64,000 nucleotides of DNA from Melioribacteraceae bacterium (GTDB taxonomy: Bacteria > Bacteroidota > Ignavibacteria > Ignavibacteriales > Melioribacteraceae): assembly GCA_030584085.1 (NCBI GenBank), contig CP129490.1, positions 1,025,511 to 1,089,510 on the forward strand, read 5' to 3'. Under the pieces are notes generated by a model, which ran no database searches, had not been told where the DNA came from, and saw only the letters and a program-made list of their open reading frames with translations. This document shows, in pieces, positions 44,743-54,309 of the stretch. The position numbers and the translations under genes were made by a program. Position 1 is the first letter of the stretch. Each line of letters opens with the position of its first letter.

Positions 44743-46644
44743 TTATAAAATCCAATCAACTTGAAGATTCAGATTAGCCTGTTCTTTGCTCATTCCACTT
44801 TCACTTGTGATAAATTCATAATACCCGTAAATTTTTAATCGTAACCGATTGTTCATTATGAATCTGATATCAGTCAATGGCCCGATGCTTGAGTATTTTC
44901 CCGATAAGACTTTTTCATTTTTAGAGTTATAATTATATGTTGAAAGTTCAAAAAATCTCAAACCAATTCCGAGTTCAAGTTCTCCAATAGTATAGAATAA
45001 TTTAGGCTCGGCAAATATTTCTTCCAAAAATCTAACAGGCTGATTAGAAAAATTACTCCATTTGAAATCACCCTGTTCGGACAACTTTACATATCCTTGA
45101 ATTTCCGATTTCAATTTATTGGAAAATTTAATTACCGTAGAATCTCTAAAAGCAAATTGTCTGAATGAGAAACTTTTGAAATTGGGATTAAGTTCCTCAA
45201 AATCATAAACGGTATAGTTTGCTGAAACCTCCGCGCTGTTTGAAGAAATTATATTGCGGTTCTTAAATACGCCGCCGGAAGCTAATTTTATAAATCTTTT
45301 TATGTTATTATTGGAACTTCGCTCAGCGAAAATATAAACAATTTTATTTAAGCTGCCTTCAAGATTTATAAACAGATCAAAAAAGTAGTTTATATTTCTT
45401 AAATACCGTAATCGAACAGTTGAAAGCAGTTCATCTCTGTCGTCAAAGTTTAAGTCGCTTGGTGTATCATAAACTAATTTTCGATGAAATAAACTAAGGG
45501 TGAAATGATCTGAAGATGATAAATCATACTCAGTGTGAAGGGTTAATGTTACTAATTTTGCCGAATTATTTTTCTGTGATTCAATTTTTTCTCTTTCATC
45601 AAAAAAAATCTGATTAACTCCTTCTATTGCTTTAGGGGAATGCTTTTCGTCCTTTTCTGAATAGTTTATTTTTGCGGAAGTTCTAAAATCAGATAGCCTA
45701 TATGTACCCGAAATATTAAAATCAATTTTGAACTCCTCAATTTTTGTGTCAAAGGAAGACTGCGTTACATTTTCTATAACAACATATCTTGTAGCTCTGT
45801 CAATATTACGCCAATATATTCTTCCGTTAAGATCAACGGAAAAATTACTAAGCGGGGAGAAGTACAATAATCTATTATGTATTTGGTATTGGTCTTCGGT
45901 TCTGCTTTGAATATTATTGGTAATGTTGAATTTACTGGAGGTTATAGAATCACTCTCAAAATAAAAGTCTCTTCTTTGCTCGGAAAACCTTGCAGAAAAA
46001 TTATTAAAAATTTCTGATTCAATATCAGTTGCTATATCAAATTTTATTAATCTGAATGTGTTCTTGCGAGGTGAAATATCTTCATTTTGAAATTTAACGT
46101 CCGCTTTTAGAATAATATTATCAAAACGAAAATCCGAAAGATTTGCTAAAGTACCGTAGATTAAACCTTTATCCAACAACGCAACTTGTTGGTTGTGTGA
46201 AATTCCTCCAAAGGGAATAATTTTTAAGTGTTGTAAAGGAGAAATTTCTGCAAATACTTCACCATGTAAAACAGAGGTTTTGTTTATACTTAATCTTCTG
46301 TCATCCGAAAATGTATTGTTGTTTAGTCTAATTCCAAGTGCGAGAAAATCGAAGAATGCATACTGGTTTGAAAAAGAAAAATAATTTTCATCCTTAATAC
46401 TATTTGTGTTTGACTTAATAACAGTCGATCTAAAATTATCAAACAAGGTAAACTTATATTTATCCCAAGTATGATTATAATTAAAATTTGTATTCAGCGA
46501 ATAGGTGTTGAGTCTTTTATCGAATAGACTTGTGAGGCTTGGCTGAACTTGAATATCACCACCATATAATAGTGAATCTAGCTGTTGGGAGAAGGAACAT
46601 AAAGTAATTATAAAGAAGATCAATATTTTTAGAAAAGGCTTCAG
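44743..46644 (-). CDS. Large outer-membrane beta-barrel-like protein, possible CTG start
   Basis: No family is recognised. After a signal peptide the 610-odd mature residues form alternating amphipathic strands rich in Asn, Asp, Lys, Ser and Phe (for example FNFNYNHTWDKYKFTLFDNFRS), and the C-terminus is consistent with an outer-membrane barrel. The annotated-looking TTG at 46623 gives a signal peptide without a positive N-terminus (MIFFIITL). CTG at 46644, one base after the previous stop, gives M-KPFLKILIFFIITLCSFSQ, a proper charged signal peptide. I therefore prefer it, though no clear Shine-Dalgarno supports it. It follows the fibronectin lipoprotein gene and is probably translated with it. 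Confidence 0.5.
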   Translation of the reverse strand: MKPFLKILIFFIITLCSFSQQLDSLLYGGDIQVQPSLTSLFDKRLNTYSLNTNFNYNHTWDKYKFTLFDNFRSTVIKSNTNSIKDENYFSFSNQYAFFDFLALGIRLNNNTFSDDRRLSINKTSVLHGEVFAEISPLQHLKIIPFGGISHNQQVALLDKGLIYGTLANLSDFRFDNIILKADVKFQNEDISPRKNTFRLIKFDIATDIESEIFNNFSARFSEQRRDFYFESDSITSSKFNITNNIQSRTEDQYQIHNRLLYFSPLSNFSVDLNGRIYWRNIDRATRYVVIENVTQSSFDTKIEEFKIDFNISGTYRLSDFRTSAKINYSEKDEKHSPKAIEGVNQIFFDEREKIESQKNNSAKLVTLTLHTEYDLSSSDHFTLSLFHRKLVYDTPSDLNFDDRDELLSTVRLRYLRNINYFFDLFINLEGSLNKIVYIFAERSSNNNIKRFIKLASGGVFKNRNIISSNSAEVSANYTVYDFEELNPNFKSFSFRQFAFRDSTVIKFSNKLKSEIQGYVKLSEQGDFKWSNFSNQPVRFLEEIFAEPKLFYTIGELELGIGLRFFELSTYNYNSKNEKVLSGKYSSIGPLTDIRFIMNNRLRLKIYGYYEFITSESGMSKEQANLNLQVDWIL

Positions 46645-46645
46645 C

Positions 46646-47647
46646 CTAGCCGCCCGGAATTATTGTAAATTTCTGTAGCTTCGAAAATGAATTTGGAATA
46701 TTATTACCTTTGGTATAAGTGAATACTCTCCAATAATAATCTGCATAAGCTGCGAAAGTTATATTTTTTATAGGCACTGTAATAATTTTATTTATTTCAT
46801 TACTTGAAAAATTTATTTCAGTCAAAGGACCATAAATTTCATTTGCTTGAACCACGATTCTATAGTCCGCCGGTTTTGAACAAGTTTGAATCTTGAATTC
46901 AGCAAAATAGTCAACACTTGCATTATTTTCAGGTGAAATTTGAATCGGCTTATCTAAAAGAAAATCTCTAACTTCTACCGATGGTTGACTTTGTAAATTC
47001 CCCTTATCCACTGAAATTATTTTGTAATAATAATCTACCAATAAATCTAAATGATTTTTGTCAATAAATGATAGTTCGTTTGTAACTCCAATAAGCGAAG
47101 AATTATCAGGTGAAAAATTCGGGTTTAACGATCTATGAATTTCATAATGTTTTACATCCGTGCTGAAAGAGTTTCCGAAAGTTATTTTCATTGAAAGTGA
47201 ATCGTTCCAATTTCGTGCATTGATACTAAGATAATATGGTGGGTAGGGTGGATATAAATTTTGAGGAACCGCACTTACATATGCTGAAAAATCACTTTCG
47301 TAACCGAATAAATCAACGGCTTTAATTTTGTAATAGTAAGTTGAATCATACTCCAAACCTACATCCAAAAAATAGGTTGAAGATGTTGAATCAATAACTG
47401 CAAAATTATTCTCATTTGAGATTGATCTAAAGATTTTATAAAATTTTATATCCTTCTCCAAATTTGAGATCCACTCGATTCCGACTTCACCATCATACTG
47501 ACGAAAAACACTCAAACCAATTGGAGCAGTTGGAGGTATTCCGTCATCAATAATTTCTGTTGGAGAATTTCGCTCGCAGCTCAAAAAGATAAGTGCGGTT
47601 AACAAACTAAAAAGAAAAAGTGTCGCCTTTTTGAGGAATTGTAACAT
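46646..47647 (-). CDS. Fibronectin type III lipoprotein
   Basis: A lipoprotein signal peptide (MLQFLKKATLFLFSLLTALIFLSC) ends in lipobox FLSC with Cys24. The rest contains at least two Fn3-like domains: about 35-130 (PPTAPIGLSVFRQYDGEVGIEWISN ... YYYKIKAVDLFGYESDFSAYVSAVP) and about 140-225 (YYKIISVDKGNLQSQPSV). A C-terminal beta domain (YYWRVFTYTKGNN) follows. The repeated Y-x-Y-K-I and D-x-x-G features are typical. It probably sits on the outer membrane surface, role unknown. The start at 47647 lies inside the preceding beta-CASP gene (41-base overlap), so the two are translated together. Confidence 0.75.
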   Translation of the reverse strand: MLQFLKKATLFLFSLLTALIFLSCERNSPTEIIDDGIPPTAPIGLSVFRQYDGEVGIEWISNLEKDIKFYKIFRSISNENNFAVIDSTSSTYFLDVGLEYDSTYYYKIKAVDLFGYESDFSAYVSAVPQNLYPPYPPYYLSINARNWNDSLSMKITFGNSFSTDVKHYEIHRSLNPNFSPDNSSLIGVTNELSFIDKNHLDLLVDYYYKIISVDKGNLQSQPSVEVRDFLLDKPIQISPENNASVDYFAEFKIQTCSKPADYRIVVQANEIYGPLTEINFSSNEINKIITVPIKNITFAAYADYYWRVFTYTKGNNIPNSFSKLQKFTIIPGG

Positions 47648-49004
47648 CCTTAAATCCAAGTTCGATTAATTTTGTTCTTAACACATTCTGTTGATCACTT
47701 TCACCGTGAACTAAGAATAAATTTTGCATTCTACTTTTATCAAACTTATCACAATAATCCAGAAGCTCACTTTGATCCGCATGAGCACTAAAATAATCAA
47801 GAACAATTACTTCGGCATTAAGTTTATAAGGATCACCGAATATCTTTACTTCTGGTTCACGATCTGTAATTCTTCTTCCTAAAGTATGCTGTGCTGAATA
47901 ACCAACTATTAAAATGATATTCTTTTCATCCTCAATGTTGTTAAGCAGGTGATGTTGAATTCTTCCGGCTTCACACATACCGCTGCTGGAGATTATAATT
48001 GCTGGTTCGTTGAGTTCGTTAAGTTTTTTTGAATCTTCAGTTTCTGTTATATAATGAAGCTGATTGAAACCGAAAGGATCTTTATTCTCAACAAGAAATC
48101 GTGCAGTCTCGTTATCAAAACATTCCGGGTGCAACCTAAAAACTTCAGTAGCATTTACCGAAAGCGGACTATCGACATAAACCGGTAGTCGTTTAACTTT
48201 ATTACTTTCGAAAATTTTGTGAAGTTCAAAGACTAATTCTTGAGTCCGTCCAACACTAAAAGCCGGTATTATTATTTTGCCATTTCTCTGTATTGCCTTA
48301 TTTATTACATCAATCAATGCGTTTTCAGCATTTACCGGGTCACCATGAAGTTTGTTTCCGTAAGTACTTTCACATATCAGAATATCGACGGGTGGAATTT
48401 TTTCGGGATCCTTAAGGATCGGCAAATTTGGTCTTCCCAAATCACCTGTAAAACCAAGATTAAATCGAGTTCCATTCTCGTTTATTTCAATATGTGTGAC
48501 AGCCGATCCAAGAATATGCCCCGCATCAACAAATGAGAATGAAATGCTTTCATCAATTCGATATTTATGATAATAATTCACACCGATAAATTTTTTCAAT
48601 GCATCTTGAGCATTCTCTTGATTGTAAAGTGGTTCAAATAAATTTTTACCAAGCTTTGCCCGTTTTTTATTTACGTACTGAACGTCTTTTTCCTGAATAT
48701 GAGCGCTATCCATCAACATAATTGAGCAAAGATCTCTTGTTGCAAATGTTGAATAGATATTCCCACCAAATCCATTTTTAACAAGTGAAGGTAGATTGCC
48801 GGAATGATCAATGTGAGCATGTGATAAAATTACAAAATCAATTTCTTTTGGATCGAACTCGTCGAAATTTTTGTTGATCTCATAAGCCAGTTTTCTTTTA
48901 CCTTGATAGAGTCCGCAATCCAACAAGAATTTTTTCCCGGCAGCTTCAATTAAATGCATCGAACCTGTAACTGTTTCGGCGGCACCAATAAATTTTATTT
49001 TCAT
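47607..49004 (-). CDS. Beta-CASP metallo-beta-lactamase-fold RNase-like protein
   Basis: This is a nuclease-type MBL-fold protein of the RNA-processing CPSF-73/YsgA-like beta-CASP group. The zinc motifs are HAHIDHSG near 59, an Asp in GDLGRPNLP near 185 and late His in SAHADQSEL near 405, plus a final LVHGES (motif C). The beta-CASP insert carries PVYVDSPLSVNATEVF. The 465-residue length is typical of the bacterial YSH1-like family. It is probably an exo/endoribonuclease, but substrate and partners are unknown. The 3' end overlaps the lipoprotein gene. Confidence 0.85.
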   Translation of the reverse strand: MKIKFIGAAETVTGSMHLIEAAGKKFLLDCGLYQGKRKLAYEINKNFDEFDPKEIDFVILSHAHIDHSGNLPSLVKNGFGGNIYSTFATRDLCSIMLMDSAHIQEKDVQYVNKKRAKLGKNLFEPLYNQENAQDALKKFIGVNYYHKYRIDESISFSFVDAGHILGSAVTHIEINENGTRFNLGFTGDLGRPNLPILKDPEKIPPVDILICESTYGNKLHGDPVNAENALIDVINKAIQRNGKIIIPAFSVGRTQELVFELHKIFESNKVKRLPVYVDSPLSVNATEVFRLHPECFDNETARFLVENKDPFGFNQLHYITETEDSKKLNELNEPAIIISSSGMCEAGRIQHHLLNNIEDEKNIILIVGYSAQHTLGRRITDREPEVKIFGDPYKLNAEVIVLDYFSAHADQSELLDYCDKFDKSRMQNLFLVHGESDQQNVLRTKLIELGFKDVTIPQKGDTFSF

Positions 49005-49088
49005 AGTCTTGAGCCGTAATTGTGATATAGTATTGAATTTAAGTTGGATTCAATTTACAAAAATAGGAGAGAACTTTTTGGGGAAAAA

Positions 49089-50147
49089 CTATGCTTTAAT
49101 AATTTTGTAATTTTTGTAACCGTAATAAATTTCCCGAGCGGCTGTTTTTATTACCGTCGCAGCCGGAACTGCTAGAAGCATTCCGAGAATTCCCATAGCT
49201 TGACTTCCAACCAAAATTAAAATGATAATTAATAACGGATGAATATCTGTCCCTTTTGAAAACACATTCGGTTGGATGTAACCATTATCAATTGTGTATA
49301 TAATCACAAACATCAGTGTTATTGAAGGGAGCATTGATAAATCACCGAATTGGATTAAGGAGATTATAATTGCCGGAAGCCCACCAATTACCGGACCAAA
49401 ATAAGGAATCAAATGTCCAATGCCGGCAATCGCTCCGATAGTGATTGAATTTTGAATACCGAGTATCGATAAGCCGATTGTTGCCATTAATCCAACAATG
49501 AATGCATCAAAAATCCAGCTTCTTACATACCTTCCAAGTTGATGTGATATTTTTTTGATTACCCAATAAGAAACTTCGAAATATTTATTGGGCATTATAT
49601 CAATTATTCCTTTAACAATTCTGTGTTTGTCTTTTAATATGAAGAAGGTCATAAACGGAACAATTACTGCTATTGCAATAACGGAAATAATGCTTGTAAC
49701 AATTTCGGTAATATTATCTATTGAGTTAAAAAATAAATCGGAAAAGAAAGTGCTTAGTTGTTGTACGATTTTATCCGCACTTACAAAAGGCAAAACATTT
49801 TCGAGAGTTTGATTAAACTCACCCAAAATAGCTTCGATGTTTTCATTGCTAAGATTAACCGCAATTACATTTAGTTGCTTGACGATTTTAGGAATCAAAA
49901 AAGAAAAACCAATCACTATTGTGAACGTTGCAATTAAGAAAACTAATATGACCGAGACAAATCTATTTAGACCATTTTTTTCGAAAAACATTACTAGTGG
50001 ATTGAAAATAAAGGCTAACAAAATTGAAAGAATTAACATTACTATTATATCAGAAACTAGTATAGAGAAATAAACCAGCAGACCAAGCCCTATCAGACCA
50101 GCTGTATATTTTGTTAACTTTCTCAAAGTTAGATCAGAAAAGCTCAT
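49089..50147 (-). CDS. AI-2E/PerM-family permease
   Basis: This is an inner-membrane protein of 352 residues with about eight membrane helices in two bundles: two or three in the first 90 residues, a soluble middle section (about 90-140), and the conserved C-terminal block with GIGHLIPYFGPVIGGLPAIIISLIQFG near 242-268 and the YIQPNVFSKGTDIHPLLIIILILVGSQAMGILGMLLAVP stretch. Family members are described as AI-2 exporters or Na+/H+ antiporters, so the substrate here is not fixed. It is a single minus-strand gene between the beta-CASP gene and pta; its divergent spacer with pta is about 180 bases. Confidence 0.85.
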   Translation of the reverse strand: MSFSDLTLRKLTKYTAGLIGLGLLVYFSILVSDIIVMLILSILLAFIFNPLVMFFEKNGLNRFVSVILVFLIATFTIVIGFSFLIPKIVKQLNVIAVNLSNENIEAILGEFNQTLENVLPFVSADKIVQQLSTFFSDLFFNSIDNITEIVTSIISVIAIAVIVPFMTFFILKDKHRIVKGIIDIMPNKYFEVSYWVIKKISHQLGRYVRSWIFDAFIVGLMATIGLSILGIQNSITIGAIAGIGHLIPYFGPVIGGLPAIIISLIQFGDLSMLPSITLMFVIIYTIDNGYIQPNVFSKGTDIHPLLIIILILVGSQAMGILGMLLAVPAATVIKTAAREIYYGYKNYKIIKA

Positions 50148-50326
50148 TTTGTAAAAACCTTCACTTGTTACTTACGTTTCTAAAATTAAGTATAAATTGT
50201 GATTATTGCTTAGTAGAATTCTGAATGTTTTTTGAGATATGACAACTTTCAGAACTCTAAATTATGATAAGAATGTCTGTATTTGTTATATTTGATGATA
50301 AAATTTCAGTAAAAAAGGTGTGTAAA

Positions 50327-51310
50327 ATGGCGGAATTAGAATTATTAAATCAAATTAAAACAAACGCTTCCAAAAGAAAAAAAACTGTTGTATTGCCTGA
50401 ATCACATGACGATAGAGTTTTGTTTGCAGCGGAAAAACTTGTGAAAGAAAACGTTGCATCTGTGATCACAATTGGAAAAGAAGAACATGTAAGAAGCAAA
50501 GCATCCGAACTAAAAGTTAATTTACAAGGTGTGCGAATTATTGATCCATTAAAATCTGAAAAACATAGCGATTTTTCTAATGTGTTTTTTAACTTAAGAA
50601 AACATAAGGGATTGACAATAGAAGAATCGCGTGAGACAATGAAAAAAGATTTATTCTTCGGTGCGATGATGGTTCGTGAAGGAATGGCTGATGGATTTGT
50701 TGCCGGCTCAACTGCATCAACCGGTGACGTTCTCCGCGCCGCAATTCAATGTGTGGGAATGCCCGAAGGGATTTCGATTGTATCAAGTTTCTTTTTGATG
50801 ATTTATCCCGAAAAAACCTACAGCTTTGCCGATTGTGCGGTTGTTCCTAATCCCGATGCTTCACAACTAGCGGATATCGCTGTTACAACAGCCGAAAATC
50901 ATTTTAAGTTAACAGGTGAAGAACCATATGTTGCAATGCTATCATTTTCAACAAAGGGAAGTGCAAAACATGAGTTAGTTGATAAAGTTTTGGAAGCATT
51001 GAAAATTGCTAAAGAAAAAAGACCAAATTTAAAAATCGACGGCGAGTTACAATTTGATGCGGCAATAATCGATTCAATAGGTAAAAAGAAAGCTCCCGGT
51101 AGTGAAGTGGCTGGAAGAGCAAACGTTTTAGTTTTCCCGGATTTACAAGCCGGTAATATCGGTTATAAAATTGCACAGCGTTTAGGCGGTGCAGAAGCAG
51201 TTGGTCCGGTTGTTCAAGGATTGAAAAAACCATTGTTCGATTTAAGCCGTGGTTGCAGTGTTGATGATATCGTTAATACAGCTTCAATTTCTTGTTTAAT
51301 GGCTGATTAA
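50327..51310 (+). CDS. pta: Phosphate acetyltransferase
   Basis: Pta converts acetyl-CoA and phosphate to acetyl phosphate, the first step of acetate overflow and a source of a signalling phospho-donor. This is the short, single-domain form (327 residues): LNQIKTNASKRKKTVVLPESHDDRVLFAAEKL at the start and ADGFVAGSTASTGDVLRAAIQCVG near 126-149, ending NTASISCLMAD. I place the start at 50327 (MAELELL) with an AAGGTG site; upstream ATGs at 50264 and nearby add unconserved residues. ackA is not visible. A terminator follows. Confidence 0.92.
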   Translation: MAELELLNQIKTNASKRKKTVVLPESHDDRVLFAAEKLVKENVASVITIGKEEHVRSKASELKVNLQGVRIIDPLKSEKHSDFSNVFFNLRKHKGLTIEESRETMKKDLFFGAMMVREGMADGFVAGSTASTGDVLRAAIQCVGMPEGISIVSSFFLMIYPEKTYSFADCAVVPNPDASQLADIAVTTAENHFKLTGEEPYVAMLSFSTKGSAKHELVDKVLEALKIAKEKRPNLKIDGELQFDAAIIDSIGKKKAPGSEVAGRANVLVFPDLQAGNIGYKIAQRLGGAEAVGPVVQGLKKPLFDLSRGCSVDDIVNTASISCLMAD

Positions 51311-51320
51311 TTTTTTTAAG

Positions 51321-51351
51321 ATCCCGGGATAAATAAATTCCGGGATTTTTT
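51321..51351 (+). terminator. Rho-independent terminator after pta
   Basis: ATCCCGGGA pairs with TTCCGGGAT (one G-U) around an AT loop, followed by TTTTTTTCC. It closes the pta transcript and separates it from the peroxidase gene. Confidence 0.85.
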
Positions 51352-51411
51352 CCTTCCAATGAAACATTTCACTATATTTTTGTGTTAATCAATAAACAAT
51401 CGGAGGACTAG

Positions 51412-51975
51412 ATGAAGAAATTCGTAATTCCGTTTCTACTATTTTTTGTATTAATCAGTTTTGCACAAAATAATGAAGGTGAATCAATGTCTAATAATAT
51501 ACATGATATAAAAGTTAAAGATATTTCCGGGAAAGAAGTTTCGCTCTCGGATTATGAAGGGAAGGTGTTATTAATAGTAAACGTCGCAAGTAAATGCGGT
51601 TATACAAAACAGTATGCCGGATTGCAAGAATTGTACTCAAAGTATAAAGATAAAGGTTTTGAAATTCTTGCATTCCCTTGTAATGATTTCGGTGGACAAG
51701 AACCCGGCAGTAACAAGGAGATTGAAGAATTTTGCAGCACAACCTTCGGTGTAGAATTCCCATTGTTTGACAAAATAAAAGTTCTTGGTGACGATAAAGA
51801 ACCTCTTTATGAAAAATTGATTAACAATCCGACTACCGAGCAAGGTGATATTAAATGGAATTTCGAAAAATTCTTAATTGCTAAAAATGGTGATGTTGTT
51901 GCGAGATACCGAAGCAAAATTGAACCGTTAAGTGATGAGATCGTTAATTCAATTGAAACAGAGTTACAAAAATAA
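51412..51975 (+). CDS. Secreted glutathione peroxidase-family thiol peroxidase
   Basis: This is a Gpx-family peroxidase. The N-terminus is a signal peptide (MKKFVIPFLLFFVLISFAQ), so the enzyme acts in the periplasm or is lipid-free exported. The catalytic tetrad is present: Cys62 in VASKCGYTKQY, Gln near 96 in FGGQEPG, Trp near 149 in IKWNFEKF, and the Asn beside it. Cys near 91 (FPCNDF) may act in the thioredoxin-dependent cycle, as in most bacterial Gpx. Cys, not selenocysteine, is encoded. The strong GGAGGA before ATG suggests good expression. Confidence 0.92.
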   Translation: MKKFVIPFLLFFVLISFAQNNEGESMSNNIHDIKVKDISGKEVSLSDYEGKVLLIVNVASKCGYTKQYAGLQELYSKYKDKGFEILAFPCNDFGGQEPGSNKEIEEFCSTTFGVEFPLFDKIKVLGDDKEPLYEKLINNPTTEQGDIKWNFEKFLIAKNGDVVARYRSKIEPLSDEIVNSIETELQK

Positions 51976-51981
51976 TTCAAA

Positions 51982-52007
51982 TAGAGCTTTGATTAATCAA
52001 AGCTCTA
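51982..52007. terminator. Inverted repeat between gpx and the opposing TerB gene; possible terminator
   Basis: A perfect 13+13 base inverted repeat (TAGAGCTTTGATT / AATCAAAGCTCTA) lies between the two convergent genes. It lacks a good T-run on either strand, so terminator function is probable but not certain. Confidence 0.6.
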
Positions 52008-52016
52008 CTTAAATAA

Positions 52017-52499
52017 TTACAAACCAAGTTCTTCTTTTACTTCTAGCTTTGCAGCTATCATATCCTTGTGTTCAAGATGAAAATTATTACTGATTGTTCT
52101 AACAAAATGCTCTTCGTATTTATGAACTTTTTCATCAACCAAAATTAATCGCCACAAATTTTTGATTACTTCATATTTTTCTGCTGTATTAAAATATTTA
52201 TTTACCACATCGGTAAATTCATAAATACTAACGCTATCTTTCACTATTTCATCAGATTGTTTAATTAGTTCTTCGATTTCTTCATCATTTAATTCAAACA
52301 TATCTTTCATTAATGAAATAATTTTCTCACGCTCATCTTGATGAAACTTATCATCGGCATGTGCGACTTCTAAGAATAAAGCACATGTAGCTAATTGTAA
52401 TTTCCTTTCACTCTTTTCGGATACCGAATCCGATGAATAGTGCTGATGATTATTTTCTTTATTATCGCTTAACAAATCTCTAAAAAATTTTAACATCAT
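52017..52499 (-). CDS. TerB-like (DjlA/tellurite-resistance-type) helical protein
   Basis: The 160-residue protein begins with a Ser/Asn/Gln-rich segment and continues as a TerB-type all-helical domain: ATCALFLEVAHADDKFHQDEREKI...MKDMFELNDEEIEELIKQSDEI, with the family H-A-D-x-x-x-H/E-x-x-E metal-associated pattern, then WRLILVDEKVHKYEEHFVRTIS. TerB domains occur in tellurite/stress loci and in DjlA co-chaperones; the role here is unknown. MM at the start allows either ATG. It follows malQ by six bases on the same strand. Confidence 0.8.
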   Translation of the reverse strand: MMLKFFRDLLSDNKENNHQHYSSDSVSEKSERKLQLATCALFLEVAHADDKFHQDEREKIISLMKDMFELNDEEIEELIKQSDEIVKDSVSIYEFTDVVNKYFNTAEKYEVIKNLWRLILVDEKVHKYEEHFVRTISNNFHLEHKDMIAAKLEVKEELGL

Positions 52500-52505
52500 T
52501 ATCCT

Positions 52506-54026
52506 TTAATTATTTTCTTCCTTCTTTTTGGGAGGACGATCATACATTTCAGTCATTCTCTTATAAGTTTTTATAAGATCTTCGTTTATCTGATTCCAAG
52601 TAAAACGCCAAGTCCAATTTCCGCCGAGTTTACTTGGGAAATTCATCCTTGCTTCGGTTCCCAAATTCAATACATCTTGCATCGGGATTACAACAATATC
52701 CGCTACAGAAGAATAAGCAGTTTTGATTGTTGCAAAACACATATCATCACCATAATAGTTCAGATATTCTTGAGTCCACTCGTAAATTCCGCTGCCATTT
52801 TGTTTTTCCTTTTCGAAGAATCCGCGAGTAGTATCATTATCATGTGAACCTGTATGTACTACACAATTTTTTACATGATTGTGAGGGAGGAACTTTGTTT
52901 CGTTTCCTTCACCGAATGCAAATTGCAAAATTTTAATTCCGGGGAATTCGAATTTGTCTCTGAGTGCTTCAACTTCTTTTGTTATGATTCCTAAGTCTTC
53001 TGCTATAATAGAAAGTTTACCTAATTTTTCTCTTATAGTATTAAATAATTTTTCTCCGGGAGCTTTAATCCATTCTCCGGTCATTGCAGTTTCGGCATCG
53101 CCAGGTATCGAATAGTAAGCTTCAAAGCCACGGAAATGATCAACGCGAACTATATCAACCAATTCAAATAATTTCGCGAATCTTTGAGTCCACCAAGCAA
53201 AATTATCTTTTTCCATTACGTCCCATTTGTAAAGAGGATTACCCCAAAGTTGTCCGGTAGCACTAAAATAGTCTGGTGGAACTCCTGCAACCGTTTCAAG
53301 TTTTCCTTCATCGTTTACGGTAAACTGACTTTTGTTTGCCCATAAATCGGCTGAATCGTACGCTATAAATATCGGAAGATCACCGATAACTTTTATTCCG
53401 TGAGAATGTGCATATCTTACAACAGATTTCCATTGTTTATTAAAAGTGAACTGAACAAATTTATGATATTCAACATCATCGCTTAGTTTTTTTGACCATT
53501 TCGCGACAGCATCTCCTTCACGGAAAGCAATTTCTCTTTCCCACTCTGTCCATTGAATACCACCATGATATTCTTTACATGCCATGAAAAGGGCAAAGTC
53601 ATCTAACCATTCAGTGTTATTGCTACAGAATGCTTCATAATCAGTTTTAAACCGATTCTTATTTTCTTTGAAATTGATGTATGCTTTTTTTAGAATTCCT
53701 TTCTTCCAATTAATAATAGAACCAAAATCAATATTGATCGGATCAAAAGCCTCTTTATCTTTTAGATCATCATGTGATAATAGGTGTTCTTCAATTAATA
53801 AGTCCGGACTGATTAACAGTGGATTGCCAGCAAAAGCTGAGAAACATTGATAAGGAGAATCACCATAACCTGTTGGTCCGAGAGGGAAAACCTGCCATAA
53901 TGTTTGTCCTGCTGCTTTCATGAAATCTAAAAATTTGTAAGCATCTTTACCTAAATCACCAATTCCGTAAGGTGAAGGAAGGGAAGTTGGATGCAATAAT
54001 AATCCTGCTGAACGAGTTAATTCCAT
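52506..54026 (-). CDS. malQ: 4-alpha-glucanotransferase (amylomaltase)
   Basis: MalQ rearranges alpha-1,4-glucans in glycogen and maltodextrin metabolism. The GH77 catalytic residues are visible: nucleophile Asp in VDIVRVDHFRGFEAYY near 288-304, acid/base Glu in IIAEDLGIIT near 336-346, and the stabilising Asp in THTGSHDNDTTRGFF-type context (VHTGSHDNDTTRGFF near 389). The N-terminus is the standard R-S-A-G-L-L-L-H-P-T-S-L-P. The 506-residue length is normal for the bacterial short form. It is transcribed away from nrdJ across a roughly 280-base AT-rich spacer. Confidence 0.95.
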   Translation of the reverse strand: MELTRSAGLLLHPTSLPSPYGIGDLGKDAYKFLDFMKAAGQTLWQVFPLGPTGYGDSPYQCFSAFAGNPLLISPDLLIEEHLLSHDDLKDKEAFDPINIDFGSIINWKKGILKKAYINFKENKNRFKTDYEAFCSNNTEWLDDFALFMACKEYHGGIQWTEWEREIAFREGDAVAKWSKKLSDDVEYHKFVQFTFNKQWKSVVRYAHSHGIKVIGDLPIFIAYDSADLWANKSQFTVNDEGKLETVAGVPPDYFSATGQLWGNPLYKWDVMEKDNFAWWTQRFAKLFELVDIVRVDHFRGFEAYYSIPGDAETAMTGEWIKAPGEKLFNTIREKLGKLSIIAEDLGIITKEVEALRDKFEFPGIKILQFAFGEGNETKFLPHNHVKNCVVHTGSHDNDTTRGFFEKEKQNGSGIYEWTQEYLNYYGDDMCFATIKTAYSSVADIVVIPMQDVLNLGTEARMNFPSKLGGNWTWRFTWNQINEDLIKTYKRMTEMYDRPPKKKEENN

Positions 54027-54114
54027 TTGATATCCTATTGATTTAATTAGCTTTTACGAAAATATAAATTAAGTTAGGAAATGACGACTGTACTTTTAAA
54101 TTATTTTTCTATAT

Positions 54115-54137
54115 TAGCACCCCCGTTATTTGTGCTA
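54115..54137. other. Spacer between malQ and nrdJ, with a small hairpin
   Basis: The 283 bases between malQ and nrdJ (54027-54309) are AT-rich. They hold a TAGCAC/GTGCTA hairpin (54115-54137), a run of A near 54190, and a possible 28-codon leader ORF at 54227-54313. I find no cobalamin riboswitch and no full NrdR-box pair here. Confidence 0.4.
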
Positions 54138-54309
54138 TTTGATACACTGATATATTAATTTTTTCAAAATGTCATCAATTGATTGCTTAAAAAAAAAATA
54201 ATACTTAATTTGCTTTCCACATCGAGATGAGCAAAAAGAAAAAGCTGTTAGTAAAATTTGTTTTTATAAATAATGTTTCCAAAGATTTTAGTGTAGGGAG
54301 ATTTAATAG

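Noticed and set aside
54027-54309. Cobalamin riboswitch or NrdR boxes upstream of nrdJ
   Set aside because: No B12-box-like conserved core and no pair of palindromic NrdR boxes; GATACACTGATATATTAA only faintly resembles half of one.
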